Shown here piece by piece: positions 13,166-25,123 of a stretch of DNA of 64,000 nucleotides. Every line of letters begins with the position of its first letter. Position 1 is the stretch's first letter. Both the position numbers and the translations under genes were made by a program. The DNA comes from Physcia stellaris (lineage: Eukaryota; Ascomycota; Lecanoromycetes; Caliciales; Physciaceae): the NCBI GenBank assembly GCA_018902385.1, contig JABSSW010000011.1:1-64000 (forward strand). The letters are read 5' to 3'. The notes beneath the pieces are model-generated. The model searched no databases, was not told the DNA's origin, and saw only the letters and a list, made by a program, of their open reading frames with translations.

Positions 13166-15164
13166 TTGTTCGATTTTGATAAAATTAATGTTCAAAAACG
13201 ATTATCACGTTTATTCAACGTTATCGTCGTCGAAATTAATAATTTTAACATCAATCGAAATTTGATTTTCATTTTTTTTTCATTCGAAAAATTCGCGAAA
13301 CGCATAATTGAAAAATTTTCATTGACGCGAAACGAATCGATCATAAAACGTAAAATTTGATTGATATCGACGAATCGAAATTTCAAACGTAACAACAAAT
13401 TTTCAATAAAACGATGTTGATTTGATTTTTTTTTGTTATGTAAAATGTTATTGAATTTTCACAATCGTATTTTTCAAACGCAATTGCAAATTGAATATCA
13501 AATTGTCGCGTTTGTGTTTTATCGCAATTGTCAAAATCGTCAAATATTGTTGAATTCGACGAACATATTTAAAAAAAATTAACGTACAAAATTTGCGAAT
13601 CGACACGCACGTAAAACATTTGTCGTCGTAAAACGATTGAAAACATTGCGCAAATCAACGCGATCAATTGAAAATACAAAATACATATTTCATGTTTAAC
13701 ATCGTTAAATTTGCGTTTGACGCATTTCATACAACATTTTACACGAAACGTGTTCACAACACGTTTAAAAAATTACAAAAATTAATACACAAAATCACGA
13801 AATTAAATCAAATTCACAGTTTTGATTTTGACGTCACACGAAATCATTACGTGTTTCAATAATGACAATAAAAAAAAACAATAAATTTATTGTTGACAAT
13901 TTTGATATTGTACAAATTGTTAACGTCAACAAAACACAATTTAAACGCGAAAAACATTTTTATCAAATTGTTTCAAAATAATATTCAAAAAAAATGAAAA
14001 AATGATCGTAATGAATTTTTGTATACGCGTCAAAACGTTAATCAAATGTTCAACACATTTATCAAAACAAACGACAAACGCGATGAATCGCAAATGAAAC
14101 GAAAAAAAAATCATACAACGAACGCGACAAAACGTTTGTTCAACGACGACAAATTAATGTCGATTCGAACGATTGAAAATTAATTTTTTTCATTTCACAT
14201 TGAAAACGTAATAATGAATAAAATCGTCGTCACGTCATCGATTCATGAATTACAATAAACATTTTATCATTTGAATTACAATGAACATTTGTCATTAATA
14301 ATGAAAATAAATCATGTAAAAATAAAAATGAATGAAAATCAAAACAAATCTATTTATATTTGAAATGACGCAAAAAAATCGTTATCAAAATACAAATCGA
14401 AAAATAAAAAAATAAAAAAACAATGTTCAAACGTCGATTCGAACGACAATTTCAAAAATAAAAAAATGTTCATTTTTGCGTTTTATCATTAAATTATTTG
14501 AACGATAACAAATAAAAATCAAATTGAAATTTATGTTTTATTTTGACACGAATAAATTATCACGCGTAAAATCAAATGACACGAATAAAACGTGAAAAAA
14601 TCGTCATTAAAACAAAAAAAACGAAACAAAAAGCAAAAAAACATTGTTCAAAAATCGATTTGAACGATTATTTTTGAAATCAAAAAATTTTGATTTGACG
14701 TTTTATTGTTAAATTATTTGAATTATACAAAAATTGATTTAAATCGTTTATTTCAATATCAAAAAACAAAACGTGCTCGAAAATCAAAAATTACGTTCAA
14801 AAAAATTGAATTCGCGAAAAACAAACGTCGCAAAAACGTTTGTTTTCGTTTGTTCAACAAAAATAACAATGTATTGATAATTCGAGCAAATATTGATTTG
14901 AACATATTCGTGTCGTATATTATGAATATCGTGATATTGCAAATAATAATATTACGATTAATAAAAAAATTATCGTATGATCGCGAACATCAACATTGAA
15001 TTTACAAATAAATTTTAATTGAAAATCGCGCAAACAAAAATTGACGTCAAATAAAAAATTATTTTCACGAGTTTTTTTAAACGAAAAAATTGAAAAATCG
15101 AATGAATTATACGCAAAAAAAACATCGACGATTCGATTTTGAAAATCAAAAAAAAAAAAAAAAC
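13166..15164. other. AT-rich interior of the inverted repeat
   Basis: This is very AT-rich and has no recognisable coding signal. Short internal repetitions occur: an ATT-GTTAAATTATTTGAA-like phrase is seen near 14.49 and 14.71 kb. It may be the decayed interior of the element that the arms bound, or the junk between two opposed copies. Confidence 0.35.
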
Positions 15165-15385
15165 AATTGTCATGTATGTTATTAAAATCGTCAAACACGT
15201 TAATTTGATCGAATTTAACGTTTTGATCGATAAAATATAACATTTCGAAAATTTTCATTTTTTTTCGTTTTCACGATTCAATTTTATCATTATTCACAAT
15301 GTTATCACGATGATTCATTATCGTTTCGTAAACATGCGTTTGTTTGTAATCATTTGATCACTCAGTCGTATATTTTCTTACAGTG
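15165..15385. repeat. Right arm of a long inverted repeat
   Basis: This is the partner of 12942-13165 in opposite orientation. The outer end, near 15.36-15.38 kb, keeps more C and G than the left arm. It sits at the edge where base composition starts to recover. Confidence 0.6.
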
Positions 15386-17083
15386 AATTATCGTCATTGC
15401 TAATTGAAAAAAATTGCGTTGAAAACGTTATCGTCGCAAATTAATCGATTTTGTTTTTATTCGCAAATCGTTTGCGAATGTGAAATTTTTATCGTTCGTC
15501 ACGATAAAAATCAAATATAATATCAGAAATCGTGTCTGACTAGAAAATAAACAAATAGCAAAACGAGAATATTTGATTTAGAAAGCAAATCTGTACACGA
15601 AAAATCGAAATGTCTGAAATACATTGTGCGTCAAGTCTAGATCACGCTAATTTTTATAAGAATTTTCGCTAATAAGATAAATTTCCAATCAAGATTTCAA
15701 ACATGTTCGTAACACAATTCAAATTTTCAAACATGTTTGTAACATTCATTAACATATTTTGAAAACGTACGAAATAATATAATATAATGATTTCAAGAAT
15801 TGCTTTATAAAATGCTCGTAAAAAATGATAATATATATAAATTGCATATTTTACATAATGTTTTATCAATATTTCTTTGTTATGTTAATAGAATTTAATT
15901 TTGTCGATTTTAGCGTTTCGTTGCTCGATCATTTTCGCACTTCTTTTCGTCAACAAATACATTCAAGTTTTCGCGGAAGTGTTCTATCACTAGTGCTACG
16001 AGCCCCGCCAAAAATTTCAACCAATGGGAGAGCCCCGGCCACACGGATTAGAGGTCGTCCGCTACTCTCGATCGGTAAATAATTGACCTCATGAAACAAC
16101 AGCAGAGAGGCTCAATCACCGAAATCCATACATCACGAAACGGGCAATAATCGGGCGCTCTGTTGACTCTTGCGTCACTTTACCTTGGACTTTGGATACG
16201 CGACGTGATGAGATCAGAAAGTCGCAAGCACGAACAGCAATTGGCTTTCTCATCTTCTTCTTTCCTTCGGCCTTCTTCAAATGACCGATGATTTGTCTCA
16301 GCTGTTTTCTCCATATGACAATTATACAAAGTCTTTCAGCGATATTAGCTTTCCAAGAACTTGAACGAGCCTGAGGACAGTGAATAGCATGATGTTGATT
16401 GCTGAAAAAAGCCGAAGCAAGGCGGTCAAAGCGGAGAAATGCTGTGGGAGTTTTATGCACTCTTGGGCCTCGATATGGAATGAGGAGAGACGAAGAGAGA
16501 AACCGAATGACGTCCAAGGCGTTGAAGAAATTGGAGCTTTCTTGGCCTGTGTGCTAGCTAAGCTGAACCTTCTAAGCTGCTTTGACCTTAGCATTATGAC
16601 TGGTACCTCTAGACTGTTTGAGCACAGCACAGACTAGCGTCGCTTTCTGTATTGTTTACTTACTTACAGCAGCGTCCCATTATTTGGTGCAACAGTGCTC
16701 AGCATGTTCTCCTGAAGTGTTGTATTCGTGGAAGTGTCAGTTTCTATATAGACTCCCATCTTTCCCTCTTCATACATAGGTATCAATTGATCTGACATCG
16801 CGCCGAGATCTCTGGTAAGCAAACAATACCTTCTTTCGAAGATTCAACGGCCATACTGACGTCGACTACGAGTCTAGAGCATGAGAAGGAACTTTTGTTA
16901 AACAGCGCTTAATAGCCTACGCACCATTTTTCAGGTACTCCAAGCGGGCTTAAGAGTCTTGCCATAGCTAACTCTTCACGGCGCAGACTCGGTAAAGGGA
17001 GATCGACTCGATCAACTGGTGTCCTTGGAGGTGCCAGAAATTAGTCAGTTATTATAATTAGAAAAGCCTTGAGGTTATACACT
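15386..17083. other. Transition zone, no gene recognised
   Basis: Composition climbs from AT-rich to normal between about 15.4 and 16.0 kb. Open frames up to about 130 codons exist on - at 16.1-16.6 kb. They have no recognisable motif and no supported ATG. The last few hundred bases are the presumed promoter of the PLP-enzyme gene that starts at 17084. Confidence 0.4.
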
Positions 17084-18563
17084 ATGGATAACATTGCGGA
17101 CACATTTTCGTCGACGCTGACGGCATCATTTCTCTACCCTTCGCCCTCTGATGCCGCGCTCAAGCTTGCGTTCATTAACAAGGATATTAATTCCGTCCAA
17201 GCACCCGCGGCCATTGTCGATTCTGCCGTTATTAAAAGAAATTGCAGGTTGATGCTTGAAGCGGCGCACAAGCTCGGCGTAGACTTTCGTGTTTATGTTA
17301 AGACACACAAGGTAGGCAGCGGCCGATAAAATTCAGATAATGCAACTAATGCCGGCCGCAGACCACCCAAATAACAAAGCTGCAAGTTGGTCAAGACTCC
17401 AAATCCGTTAAACTCACAGCATCAACCATCTCTGAAATTGAGAGTCTCCTACCCTGGCTCTTAGAATGTAAAGCTGAAGGTAAAGAATTAAGAGTCCTTT
17501 ACGGCGTACCCTTCTCGCACTCTTCAATTACACGTTTAGCAGCAGTATCCCGAACACTCGGGCCAGGGACCATAGGCCTTTTTCCCGTCGACCATCCCTT
17601 GCATATCAAAATCCTCGACCAGACGAGCGAACAAATATGGCCAAGCAGGATACCAGTCTTCGTCATTATCGACGTTGGACACCATCGCGAAGGGGTATCT
17701 GCTCACTCGAAGCAGTTGGCAGATATCGCTTACGCCCTCTCTTCTTCCGACAGAACGTACTTGGCAGGCCTTTATACGCATATGGGCCAGTCAAAAGGCG
17801 TGAACAGTCCCGATGAGGCCCTGAAATGTATGTCTACTGAGCTCGAAGGTCTGCAGGAAGGCGCGATCGAATTCTTGAAATGTGCTGGAGCCCAGGAGTC
17901 CAAGGATCCAAAGGTAGCTAAGAAAGTTGTCTTATCACTAGGCGCTACGCCAACCGTCACTGCTGTCCAGAACCTCTTCGACAATACAGAAGGGGCACAG
18001 CGTTATCGTGTCATGATTGACCAAATCAACCAATCCTTCACCGTGGAGCTACATGCGGGCGTGTACATGGTATTGGACATGGAACAACTTGCCACACGAG
18101 CCCGGCCATCTGTATCTCCAACGGACCCAACCAAATCCCTGCTTTCCTTCTCTGATCTGGGCATGCGGATGCTTGTAGAGGTCGTAAGCCTGTATCCAGA
18201 TCGCAGCGAAAGGCCCGAAGCCCTCATTGCAGCTGGTTCAATAGTGCTCGGCCGCGAACCTTGCAAGTCGTACCCAGGCTGGGGTGTTATTTCGCCATGG
18301 CCTGCTGCTCATGGTCCACATTACGACCTGAGAGGAACAGAGCAGGCTGGATCGTTGGACGCCTGAGTCAGGAGCACGGGGTTTTCACTTGGGAGGGATC
18401 CAAGGCTGAAATACGAGAGTTAGAAGTGGGTCAAAAGCTACTCATTTGGCCAAATCACCCTTGCATTGCTGGAGTCAATTTTGGTTGGTATCTGGTTGTT
18501 GATTCGGATACAACGGAGCCAGACAAAATCGTTGATGTTTGGACACGATGGCGCGGTTGGTGA
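17084..18563 (+). CDS. D-threonine aldolase / D-serine dehydratase-like PLP enzyme, frameshifted
   Basis: This is a fold-III PLP enzyme of the alanine racemase N-terminal domain family, which acts on D-hydroxy amino acids such as D-serine or D-threonine. Exon 1 is 17084-17311. A 50-bp intron (17312-17361, with AACTAAT branch-like sequence) follows, then exon 2. YVKTHK near residue 75 carries the expected PLP lysine. The C-terminal PNHPC matches the His-x-Cys metal site of eukaryotic D-serine dehydratase, and GWYLVVDS and DVWVRWRGW-like endings fit the family. The reading frame changes at about 18.33-18.345 kb, between the conserved HYDL and GWIVGRLSQEHG stretches. No plausible intron explains this: the only GT..AG pair is 32 bp and would remove conserved residues. 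As read, the metal-site domain would be lost. The full frame would be about 476 residues. It points towards the S9 pseudogene and is likely decaying. Confidence 0.85.
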
Positions 18564-19373
18564 TGGGCTCTGCGGGTGTCTTGCGTATCGCATCTGAGGA
18601 CTAGATTGGGAAAAAATAATGGATTCTTCAAAAGTCTCACAAGACATGGCTTACGTAGACGGGTGGAGCAACTCTTCCCACCTTCTCCTCCTGCAAAATC
18701 TCCAGAACCTGTTCCTCGATTGCGCGCGGGCGAGCAAAGTACCAGTGATAGATCAAGTTCATCACGGGCTACTATCATCGCCTTTACCTTTTGCTACGCC
18801 TTCTGATACGTCAGGCCTCATGTGCATCTTATATCCGCGTTTGGGAATTTGAGATTGTTGTGCAACACGTGCATAGTGCGCAAACATCGATGCAGATATA
18901 TAGCCGTGATTTATCATTTGCGAAATTCTGAGAATCGGCTTGATTCACATTATTGTGAGGTTTGATTCCTAATGGCGTTTTGTCCCTTGTGGATTATGGG
19001 TTACTCGTACCCGACATGGTCTTGCGATGAGTTGTCTTCTAATCTATGTGGCCCCTTGGGCACCTACAGGAGCCAGCGGAGCATATGCTACCTAGTGCGA
19101 CCGCCTGAGTAAGGCATAGTTCAGCAAGCCTCACTATTCACATACGTGGTAGCTCCCACGCGGCCGGCCACGCGCCATTTATGAATCGGCTAGGACAACC
19201 CCAAGACCTCGACTGTCTTGACTTAGCTTGATAGCCTGACAGTTGCTCGAGATATACATCCCTTGAGAAGGTGGTGTTCAGCGTTGGTCCTAAGATATTC
19301 ACGACACGATCACAGTTGCATTAACACATTAAACAGCTAGAGTTGTCAGTCCCACCTTCACCGCAACGAGATC
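18564..19373. other. Intergenic, nothing recognised
   Basis: About 0.8 kb lies between the PLP enzyme and the peptidase pseudogene. A 77-codon ATG frame at 18619-18852 has no recognisable motif. The last part is presumably the old promoter of the peptidase. Confidence 0.5.
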
Positions 19374-21389
19374 ATGAACAATGGTAGTCCAACGGCTAGA
19401 CCGACAAATAGGGCAGTGCCATTGGGCGTTGATGCCGACAGCCCCGAAGAAGCAGTCAACGCTTTTGAGGAGCGGCCAGCTGTGCTTACTGCGGAAGCCT
19501 TGGCAGATCAGGAGGTCCCGGAAGGCGTCCAAATTTCTCCATCGGGGAAGCAAATTGTCTACTATCTAAAGCCAGCCTCGAGGAGAGGTGATAACGAGAA
19601 AAGTGCTCTGTGGTTAGCTGAAATCGGGAAAGAGTTTTCAGCCATGCGATTAACTTCCGGTCACTTTCATGATGAAATTCCTCAATGGTCTCCTGATGGG
19701 ACCAGCATTGCGTTTGTTTCGGACAGAGCCCATCAAGGACGTTCCTCGGCCATATATCTTCTTCCCTTCTCAAATCCACTACCTTGTCCAATCACTGATC
19801 CTGAGAATCAGAAAAAAATCACGATGTTCAAATGGAGCCCGAACGGGCAGCATATAGCATTCCTTAGCCCAGATGAGGACGCTGCCACAAAGGACTCCAA
19901 ACGTGCGCAGAAGGACGATGCTATTGTCTATGGTGCGCATTGGGATTTTAATCGGTTGCGATGTGCCCATTTGCATACTAGAACAATCATGACACTCTTT
20001 GAGAAAGCCGTTCACGTCAATGAATTCGTATGGAATGCGAAGTCGGATCAGCTCATATACGCTTCTCAGCGAACGCCGGAGTTCAAAGATCCTGCTGTGG
20101 AGCATGGAGTCAGCTTCGGGCGGCTGTTCATAGAATCAAAGATCGAGACACATCGATGGACCTTTCCAGGTCCTGTAAGTCATCTCTCATGGTTAGGGGA
20201 GCACCTGTAATTCCTCGGTGCCGTCGTCCCAGACAAGAACAACTCTGCGAGCATGATATATAGAGTATCACAGGATGGACACGGGTTAGCGCCTTTTGCA
20301 TATGGAGCCGACGATTGCGCTAAACAATTGCGCTATGGAGCCGACTTCCTAGCTGTGCAAGTCCAGAAAGGCCCTACGGACCAGATTCTTTTCATATCCG
20401 ACTCCAAGCCGTCACTCATTTACGGCGACACGTACGCTATTACGACCTGGGATATCCGGGATGCCGGCAATAGTCAGATAGTGCTGTCGATAGGACGAGG
20501 CTCACCAAACAAGCCAACCGACCTTTATTCAATCCAAGACCAGGGTTTGTGTCAGCTCTCGCAACACGGCGATGGTATTGCAAACCTCGATATAGCAGAG
20601 TACGAAATCCTTTATGCCAAAGCAAGGGACAACACTGCGCTTGATGGTCTGCTATTGAAACCAAAGAGGGCGATTGAGCAGCCATGGCCAACTATCGTAT
20701 TGCTCATGGAGGACCACTTGACAGAGTTACCATGGCCTTTGATGTTCCTGTATTTCACTGGGGACCTTGGCTTGCAGCAGCGGGCTATGCGGTGTTGTGT
20801 CCGAATTATCGAGGGAGTAGTTCTCGAGGCGAGAAATTCGCTAGCTACGGCAGAGGGAGCGTCGGCACCAAGGATTACAGCGATATAATTGATATGATCA
20901 AGTTTGGCATCGAGCGCACTTTGTTCGATCCTGAACGTATAGCGATTGGTGGATGGTCTCAAGGAGGGTTCTTGAGCTATCTCTCTGTGACTCGGCAGGA
21001 ATTCCTCTTCAAGGCTGCTGTTTGCGGAGGTGGAATTACGGACTGGGACATGTTGGTCATGTCTTCCGATATCTCGGCGGTTGAAGCAGAAATGGCTGGC
21101 GGTGCCCCGTGGACGATGGACGCCGATGACCTACGGACCCGACATGCCAGTGCTGTCTGGCATGTTGCCTGGTGTGGGTACCAAAACTCCAGTGTTGATC
21201 CTACATTCGGAGCGCGATGAAAGAGTCCCTTTGTCTCAAGCCATTGCTTTCCACCGCGCGTGTCTTCATCAAGACATCCCCTGTCAAATGGTTATCTATC
21301 CGAGAGAGCCGCATATGATGACTGAAAGACTACATCGAATCGACATGTTGAAAAGAATCAAGCAATTCTATGATTTACACTTGCGATGA
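19374..21389 (+). pseudogene. S9 prolyl oligopeptidase-family peptidase, pseudogene
   Basis: The sequence encodes a serine peptidase of the S9 (acylaminoacyl-peptidase/dipeptidyl-peptidase) family. An N-terminal beta-propeller with WSPDG and WSPNG repeats is followed by an alpha/beta-hydrolase domain. The catalytic elements remain legible: GGWSQGGF (Ser), ERDERVP (Asp region) and REPH (His). No introns are needed. The frame is interrupted three times: an in-frame stop at 20208-20210 where the family has Tyr before FLGAVVPDK, a frame change near 20.70 kb just before HGGP, and an opposite change near 21.17 kb before VGTKTPVLIL. The total of 2016 bases equals 672 codons because the two shifts cancel. 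The start ATG at 19374 opens a plausible N terminus. No transmembrane segment or signal peptide is evident. Confidence 0.85.
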
Positions 21390-21927
21390 TGTATTTGTAC
21401 GTTTTGCCGGCGCATCTAAATTTGAAATAATCGATATAGATAATTGTTCTTTCGAGGCGCGAATGTCATGTCTTGAAGACGCGCTTTTTTCAAAGACTCC
21501 TTCGTATCGAAATACAGTGATGTTTTCACAGTGTGATTAATCATGGTTACCAGTACAAAGACCCTTCATTAAATGAACTCCCGTGTTCGATAAATGAACC
21601 CCCTAGTATCTGAAAGAGCCTTCGGGACTGCTCCCAGGATCGCCCTCGCTTCCGGAAAGTCTTCCGTTTCGCTTTCCCGCGTCGCGGTCAAGACTCAAAA
21701 ATAATTCGGGCACTAGTAACCCTCTGTGTTTTCGCAAGCTTGATGAATTCAACAACAATACAAACGAGATTATGATCTCTACATGAAGTGCAGGCCGAAA
21801 CTCGGGCTCCGCCAGAAGTGTCTAGGTAACCACCAGGGTTGGACATCCAGATCTCGGCCGCATATGCGGAGCATATGGGCGTTCCCTCAGGGCAAAAACG
21901 ACGACTCCGTGTCGCCCAGAGATGAGT
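21390..21927. other. Intergenic, flank of the LTR element
   Basis: No gene is recognised. The last 19 bases (21909-21927) form the left arm of a perfect inverted repeat whose right arm is at 25443-25461. The final five bases, TGAGT (21923-21927), are the target-site duplication of the LTR element. Confidence 0.6.
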
Positions 21928-22147
21928 TGTTGCAGGGGAGTAACAAGAAACTGGTAATTGGCCCATAAGCGAGTTGCACGTGACTAGCCTTATATGCTTG
22001 GCATTCGGCCTTCTACAAAACCGCCTGTAGCATCCTCCTAGATAGTCATAATCCACACACCTTACAACCAGGAGCATTGCACTCGATTGTAGACCTATCG
22101 GGCCTCGATTCTGACCTCCTGCCACTGTGCTAATTATCCTCTTTACT
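21928..22147 (+). repeat. 5' LTR of the gag-only element
   Basis: This 220-bp repeat starts TGTTGCAGGGG and ends CCTCTTTACT. It is almost identical to 25124-25343. It contains a CACGTG hexamer. Confidence 0.85.
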
Positions 22148-22842
22148 GGTGCCCATTCTCGGAAGGACGACTGGCAGTAAGGGTCGCCGTTGGCCGCCCA
22201 CTGTTTACCTCCTAGGGACAGCAGAATCGAGCTCCTTTACTACGCAACAACTAGGCTACGGAAGGTCTATCTTTTCGGACGGCGAAGTCCTCTATACTAT
22301 AACTACTGAACTCTGAAGTTTCAACTCCATACGGCTTATAATTGACGGGTAGTCTTAGCCAGCACGTTGTACTCTCTGCTCTCGATTTCGGGCATACGCG
22401 GTTTTGTTAACTCCGCAGTACCTTTCGCAGCAGCATTTCTGCCCTTTCAGGAGCAAAACACCAGGCATACCCCTATACCGATTGCTTGGGCCCTCATTAC
22501 GGATAGTGAGGAAGAGCGGTTACGAACAACTGCTGTTATTGGGCTGGCTAGGCCTCTGAAACGACTCAGTCAAAGCGTACACCTATTAGCGACATCGATA
22601 TCCGTGCGATCGCTTCTATCATTGCTAGATCACGCCAACACTCGGTGCTTGACCGTGGGTACATCATTCATGGTACAATTTTAGCGCGCAGAGCGTGTAC
22701 CTCCGTCAGGAAATCAGTCGGCCTGTAACTCATCTCGTCGCAATGGCTTCGGCATCCTGCTTCAGGATTCGGCTTCGATAGTCTGCTCAATTCATTTGGC
22801 TGGAGTCGTTCCTACATCCACTGTTCCTGCATCAACCGCATC
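22148..22842 (+). other. Leader of the gag-only LTR element
   Basis: About 0.7 kb lies between the 5' LTR and the long frame. It begins with the primer-binding-like site. Near its end a TCATTTGGCTGGAGTCGTT phrase recurs inside the frame at about 24.25 kb. No conserved pol sequence is present. Confidence 0.5.
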
Positions 22843-24597
22843 ATGCGCAGCTCTCGTTTCGATGGCGTCAGCGAGAATGGCCTTCGCTTCCTTGTTCTCT
22901 TTGATATGGAACGACCGAATGTTTCACAGCTTCCTCTTCGCGAATGGTTGAAGGCGGTATGGGCTTGCTTTGAGGGTCAGGCTAAGAAATGGATAGATAG
23001 CGACAAGGAGATCAAGGCGATTTTGCAGAAGGAATTACCTGACGAAGATGACAAGAAGGCATTCAAGAAATTGATTTGCATGAAATATCCAATCGGGAAG
23101 CCTGCTGTCAAGGAGTTTGTTGTCAAGGAACCTGTTGTGGCCGAGCAGCCTGTTGTGACCCATATCGACATGCAACAAGGTCAGGACGAGACCATTAAGC
23201 AGTATTATCAACGCATTCAGGATGTCCTCGTCGAAACCAGTCGCAACGACATTCGAAACTGGATCGACGGCCTCAGCAACAAGAAGCTAGCAAGGCATAT
23301 GGCCAGCAGACCCATGAGGGAGCAGAGTCTATTCGATGTTTGTACTACTGCAGAACGGAAACTTCGGCAGAAAGTGGAGCGAAATCAGAAAAAGCTTCAG
23401 GTGGCCCTGCAACAACAACTTCAGGATATCGTTGATCGTGAGGTTGCTCGGACCCAGAATTCCTACGAGTCTCTGCATTTTCTGGAGCAAATACGGTCTG
23501 AAGTACCGGAGACCTGTACAGCTGTGGATATCACGAATACCGAGATCCCCGCAAGATCTACTGCTTCAGAATATGCCAAATGGATCATCGCCTCTACAAG
23601 CCTGCAGAAGCCATCACCCGAAGCCTGCCTTGATGACGAGTCTCCGCCCATTCTGGAGGAAATGCCATGCAATTTACCGGAGATCAATGCAGCTGCCGTG
23701 GATTCTAGTGATACCGAGGCAACCGATGAGGTTCTTGCTTCTGGGCCTGGCAAATGGATTGCCGCCGCTGCAGGAAAGGAGGTTTTTGATTCTACTAGTA
23801 CACTCGCAGGCCCCTCCAAAAACCCGCCCGGACCGCATATCGAGGAGGATACTGAAGCCGTGGAAGCACCGGATAAAGCATGTGCTGAAAGCGTTGTTGA
23901 TATGGAGGCCCTGAATCAGGAGGTTTTTGCTTTGGCTGCCATGTACGACGCATTTTTGAAAAACCCGCCCGCATTATCCCCCGAGGATCTGGAGATCTCG
24001 GTCGCAATGGATATGCCATCTCTCAAGCATCTCATGGACATGAATGGTCCTGCTATTGAGGCTTTTGATTTTGGTACTGCAATGGGTGCACCTTTGAAAA
24101 ACCCGTCGTCACAGCAAACCGAAGATCCAGAGGCATTGGAGAAGGATTCGGCCCATATCCCCTACGAGCTACCTGCACTTCCTGCTTTCGACCTCAGCAT
24201 CGATATCGACTTCCAGACCTATACAACCGATATCGAAACACCCTCATTTGGCTGGAGTCGTTGCTGTACTAATCCTATTGGCTCGCGCACCTCTTCGATT
24301 GCTACCTGTACCTCTGCTCCGGATGTCGCTACTACCGTGGATACCGAGTTCTATGAGGGGGAGCAGTCTTTCTGCTTCCTTGATTCTTCTGTCTCATCGG
24401 CTGTTGATGATACTGTTGATGCTGTTACTGCTATTGTTGTGGATACCGATGCACTCACCCTGACCGCTGGCCTGACCGCTGGTTTGGTCAATACTACGAA
24501 GAACTCTGCCTGGATGTCACATCTAGGCCCTATTGAGTACCTGGCCCCGAAACCAAAGCATAAGCGGCTACCGAAGGTGAAAATCAAGGATTACTAG
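22843..24597 (+). CDS. Gag-like protein of the non-autonomous LTR element
   Basis: This is a single 584-codon frame inside the LTR element. Residues from about 30 to 200 resemble a retrotransposon Gag: FEGQAKKW, a TIKQYYQRIQDVL segment, then RNWIDGLSNKKL and a charged RQKVERNQKKLQ helix. There is no CCHC zinc knuckle, protease or polymerase. The C-terminal half is acidic and Ala/Pro-rich. It carries about three degenerate units built round a KNP motif followed by an acidic (E/T)ED. The first ATG at 22843 was taken as the start. Gag identity is inferred from pattern and context. Confidence 0.6.
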   Translation: MRSSRFDGVSENGLRFLVLFDMERPNVSQLPLREWLKAVWACFEGQAKKWIDSDKEIKAILQKELPDEDDKKAFKKLICMKYPIGKPAVKEFVVKEPVVAEQPVVTHIDMQQGQDETIKQYYQRIQDVLVETSRNDIRNWIDGLSNKKLARHMASRPMREQSLFDVCTTAERKLRQKVERNQKKLQVALQQQLQDIVDREVARTQNSYESLHFLEQIRSEVPETCTAVDITNTEIPARSTASEYAKWIIASTSLQKPSPEACLDDESPPILEEMPCNLPEINAAAVDSSDTEATDEVLASGPGKWIAAAAGKEVFDSTSTLAGPSKNPPGPHIEEDTEAVEAPDKACAESVVDMEALNQEVFALAAMYDAFLKNPPALSPEDLEISVAMDMPSLKHLMDMNGPAIEAFDFGTAMGAPLKNPSSQQTEDPEALEKDSAHIPYELPALPAFDLSIDIDFQTYTTDIETPSFGWSRCCTNPIGSRTSSIATCTSAPDVATTVDTEFYEGEQSFCFLDSSVSSAVDDTVDAVTAIVVDTDALTLTAGLTAGLVNTTKNSAWMSHLGPIEYLAPKPKHKRLPKVKIKDY

Positions 24598-25123
24598 AGA
24601 TGGAGCATATCGAATCAAGGAGTATTAACCGTTGCCGGGATATTTGCACGATACGCATACAAAATTGCCCTGTTCTCTGGCATTCAACAATGGCTAGGAT
24701 CTTGGGATAATTGCAGGATGTGCATACAGGATGGCCACTTTCTCGGACGCATCAACAAGGGTCAATACACCTGGGATATCAGCTGTTTTCGCATACAAAA
24801 TGGCCCCGTTCTCCGGCAATGCGCAAGGCTTCGAAACGTGCAAATCCGAGGTCTTCGAACCAGCATACGATTTCGGCATTTCGGGCCTGCAAACAGCCAT
24901 ACCTGGTATCATGCAATTGCGGCGAGGGTAAAGCCCTACTTCTATGAATTCTCGGCATTCTCCGATATATGTTTCACGATTCTCCTTTGTTTCGGCGTAC
25001 AACGTGGTCTATTCGGCCTGGTTTTCGGTATCAATATTGCTATGCATTAGGGGATCTATGCTGCCTGGTTGGAGATGGTTAGTGAGATGACGCTGGGGGC
25101 AGCGTCTTGCTATGAGAGGGAGC
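24598..25123 (+). other. 3' untranslated part of the gag-only LTR element
   Basis: This is about 0.5 kb without a convincing frame. It contains loosely repeated phrases (GCATACAAAATGGCC-like near 24.66 and 24.79 kb). It ends in the purine-rich tract before the 3' LTR. Confidence 0.45.

Noticed and set aside
146-15258. Many open frames of 60-140 codons in the AT-rich block taken as genes
   Set aside because: They are Lys/Asn/Phe/Ile-rich readings of mutated repeats. Those with recognisable content are pieces of retroelement fossils.
18312-18343. A 32-bp intron explaining the frame change in the PLP enzyme
   Set aside because: It is too short for a fungal spliceosomal intron and would delete conserved residues around HYDL.
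18619-18852. 77-codon ATG frame after the PLP enzyme
   Set aside because: It has no recognisable motif, and the region is otherwise non-coding. It is short enough to occur by chance.
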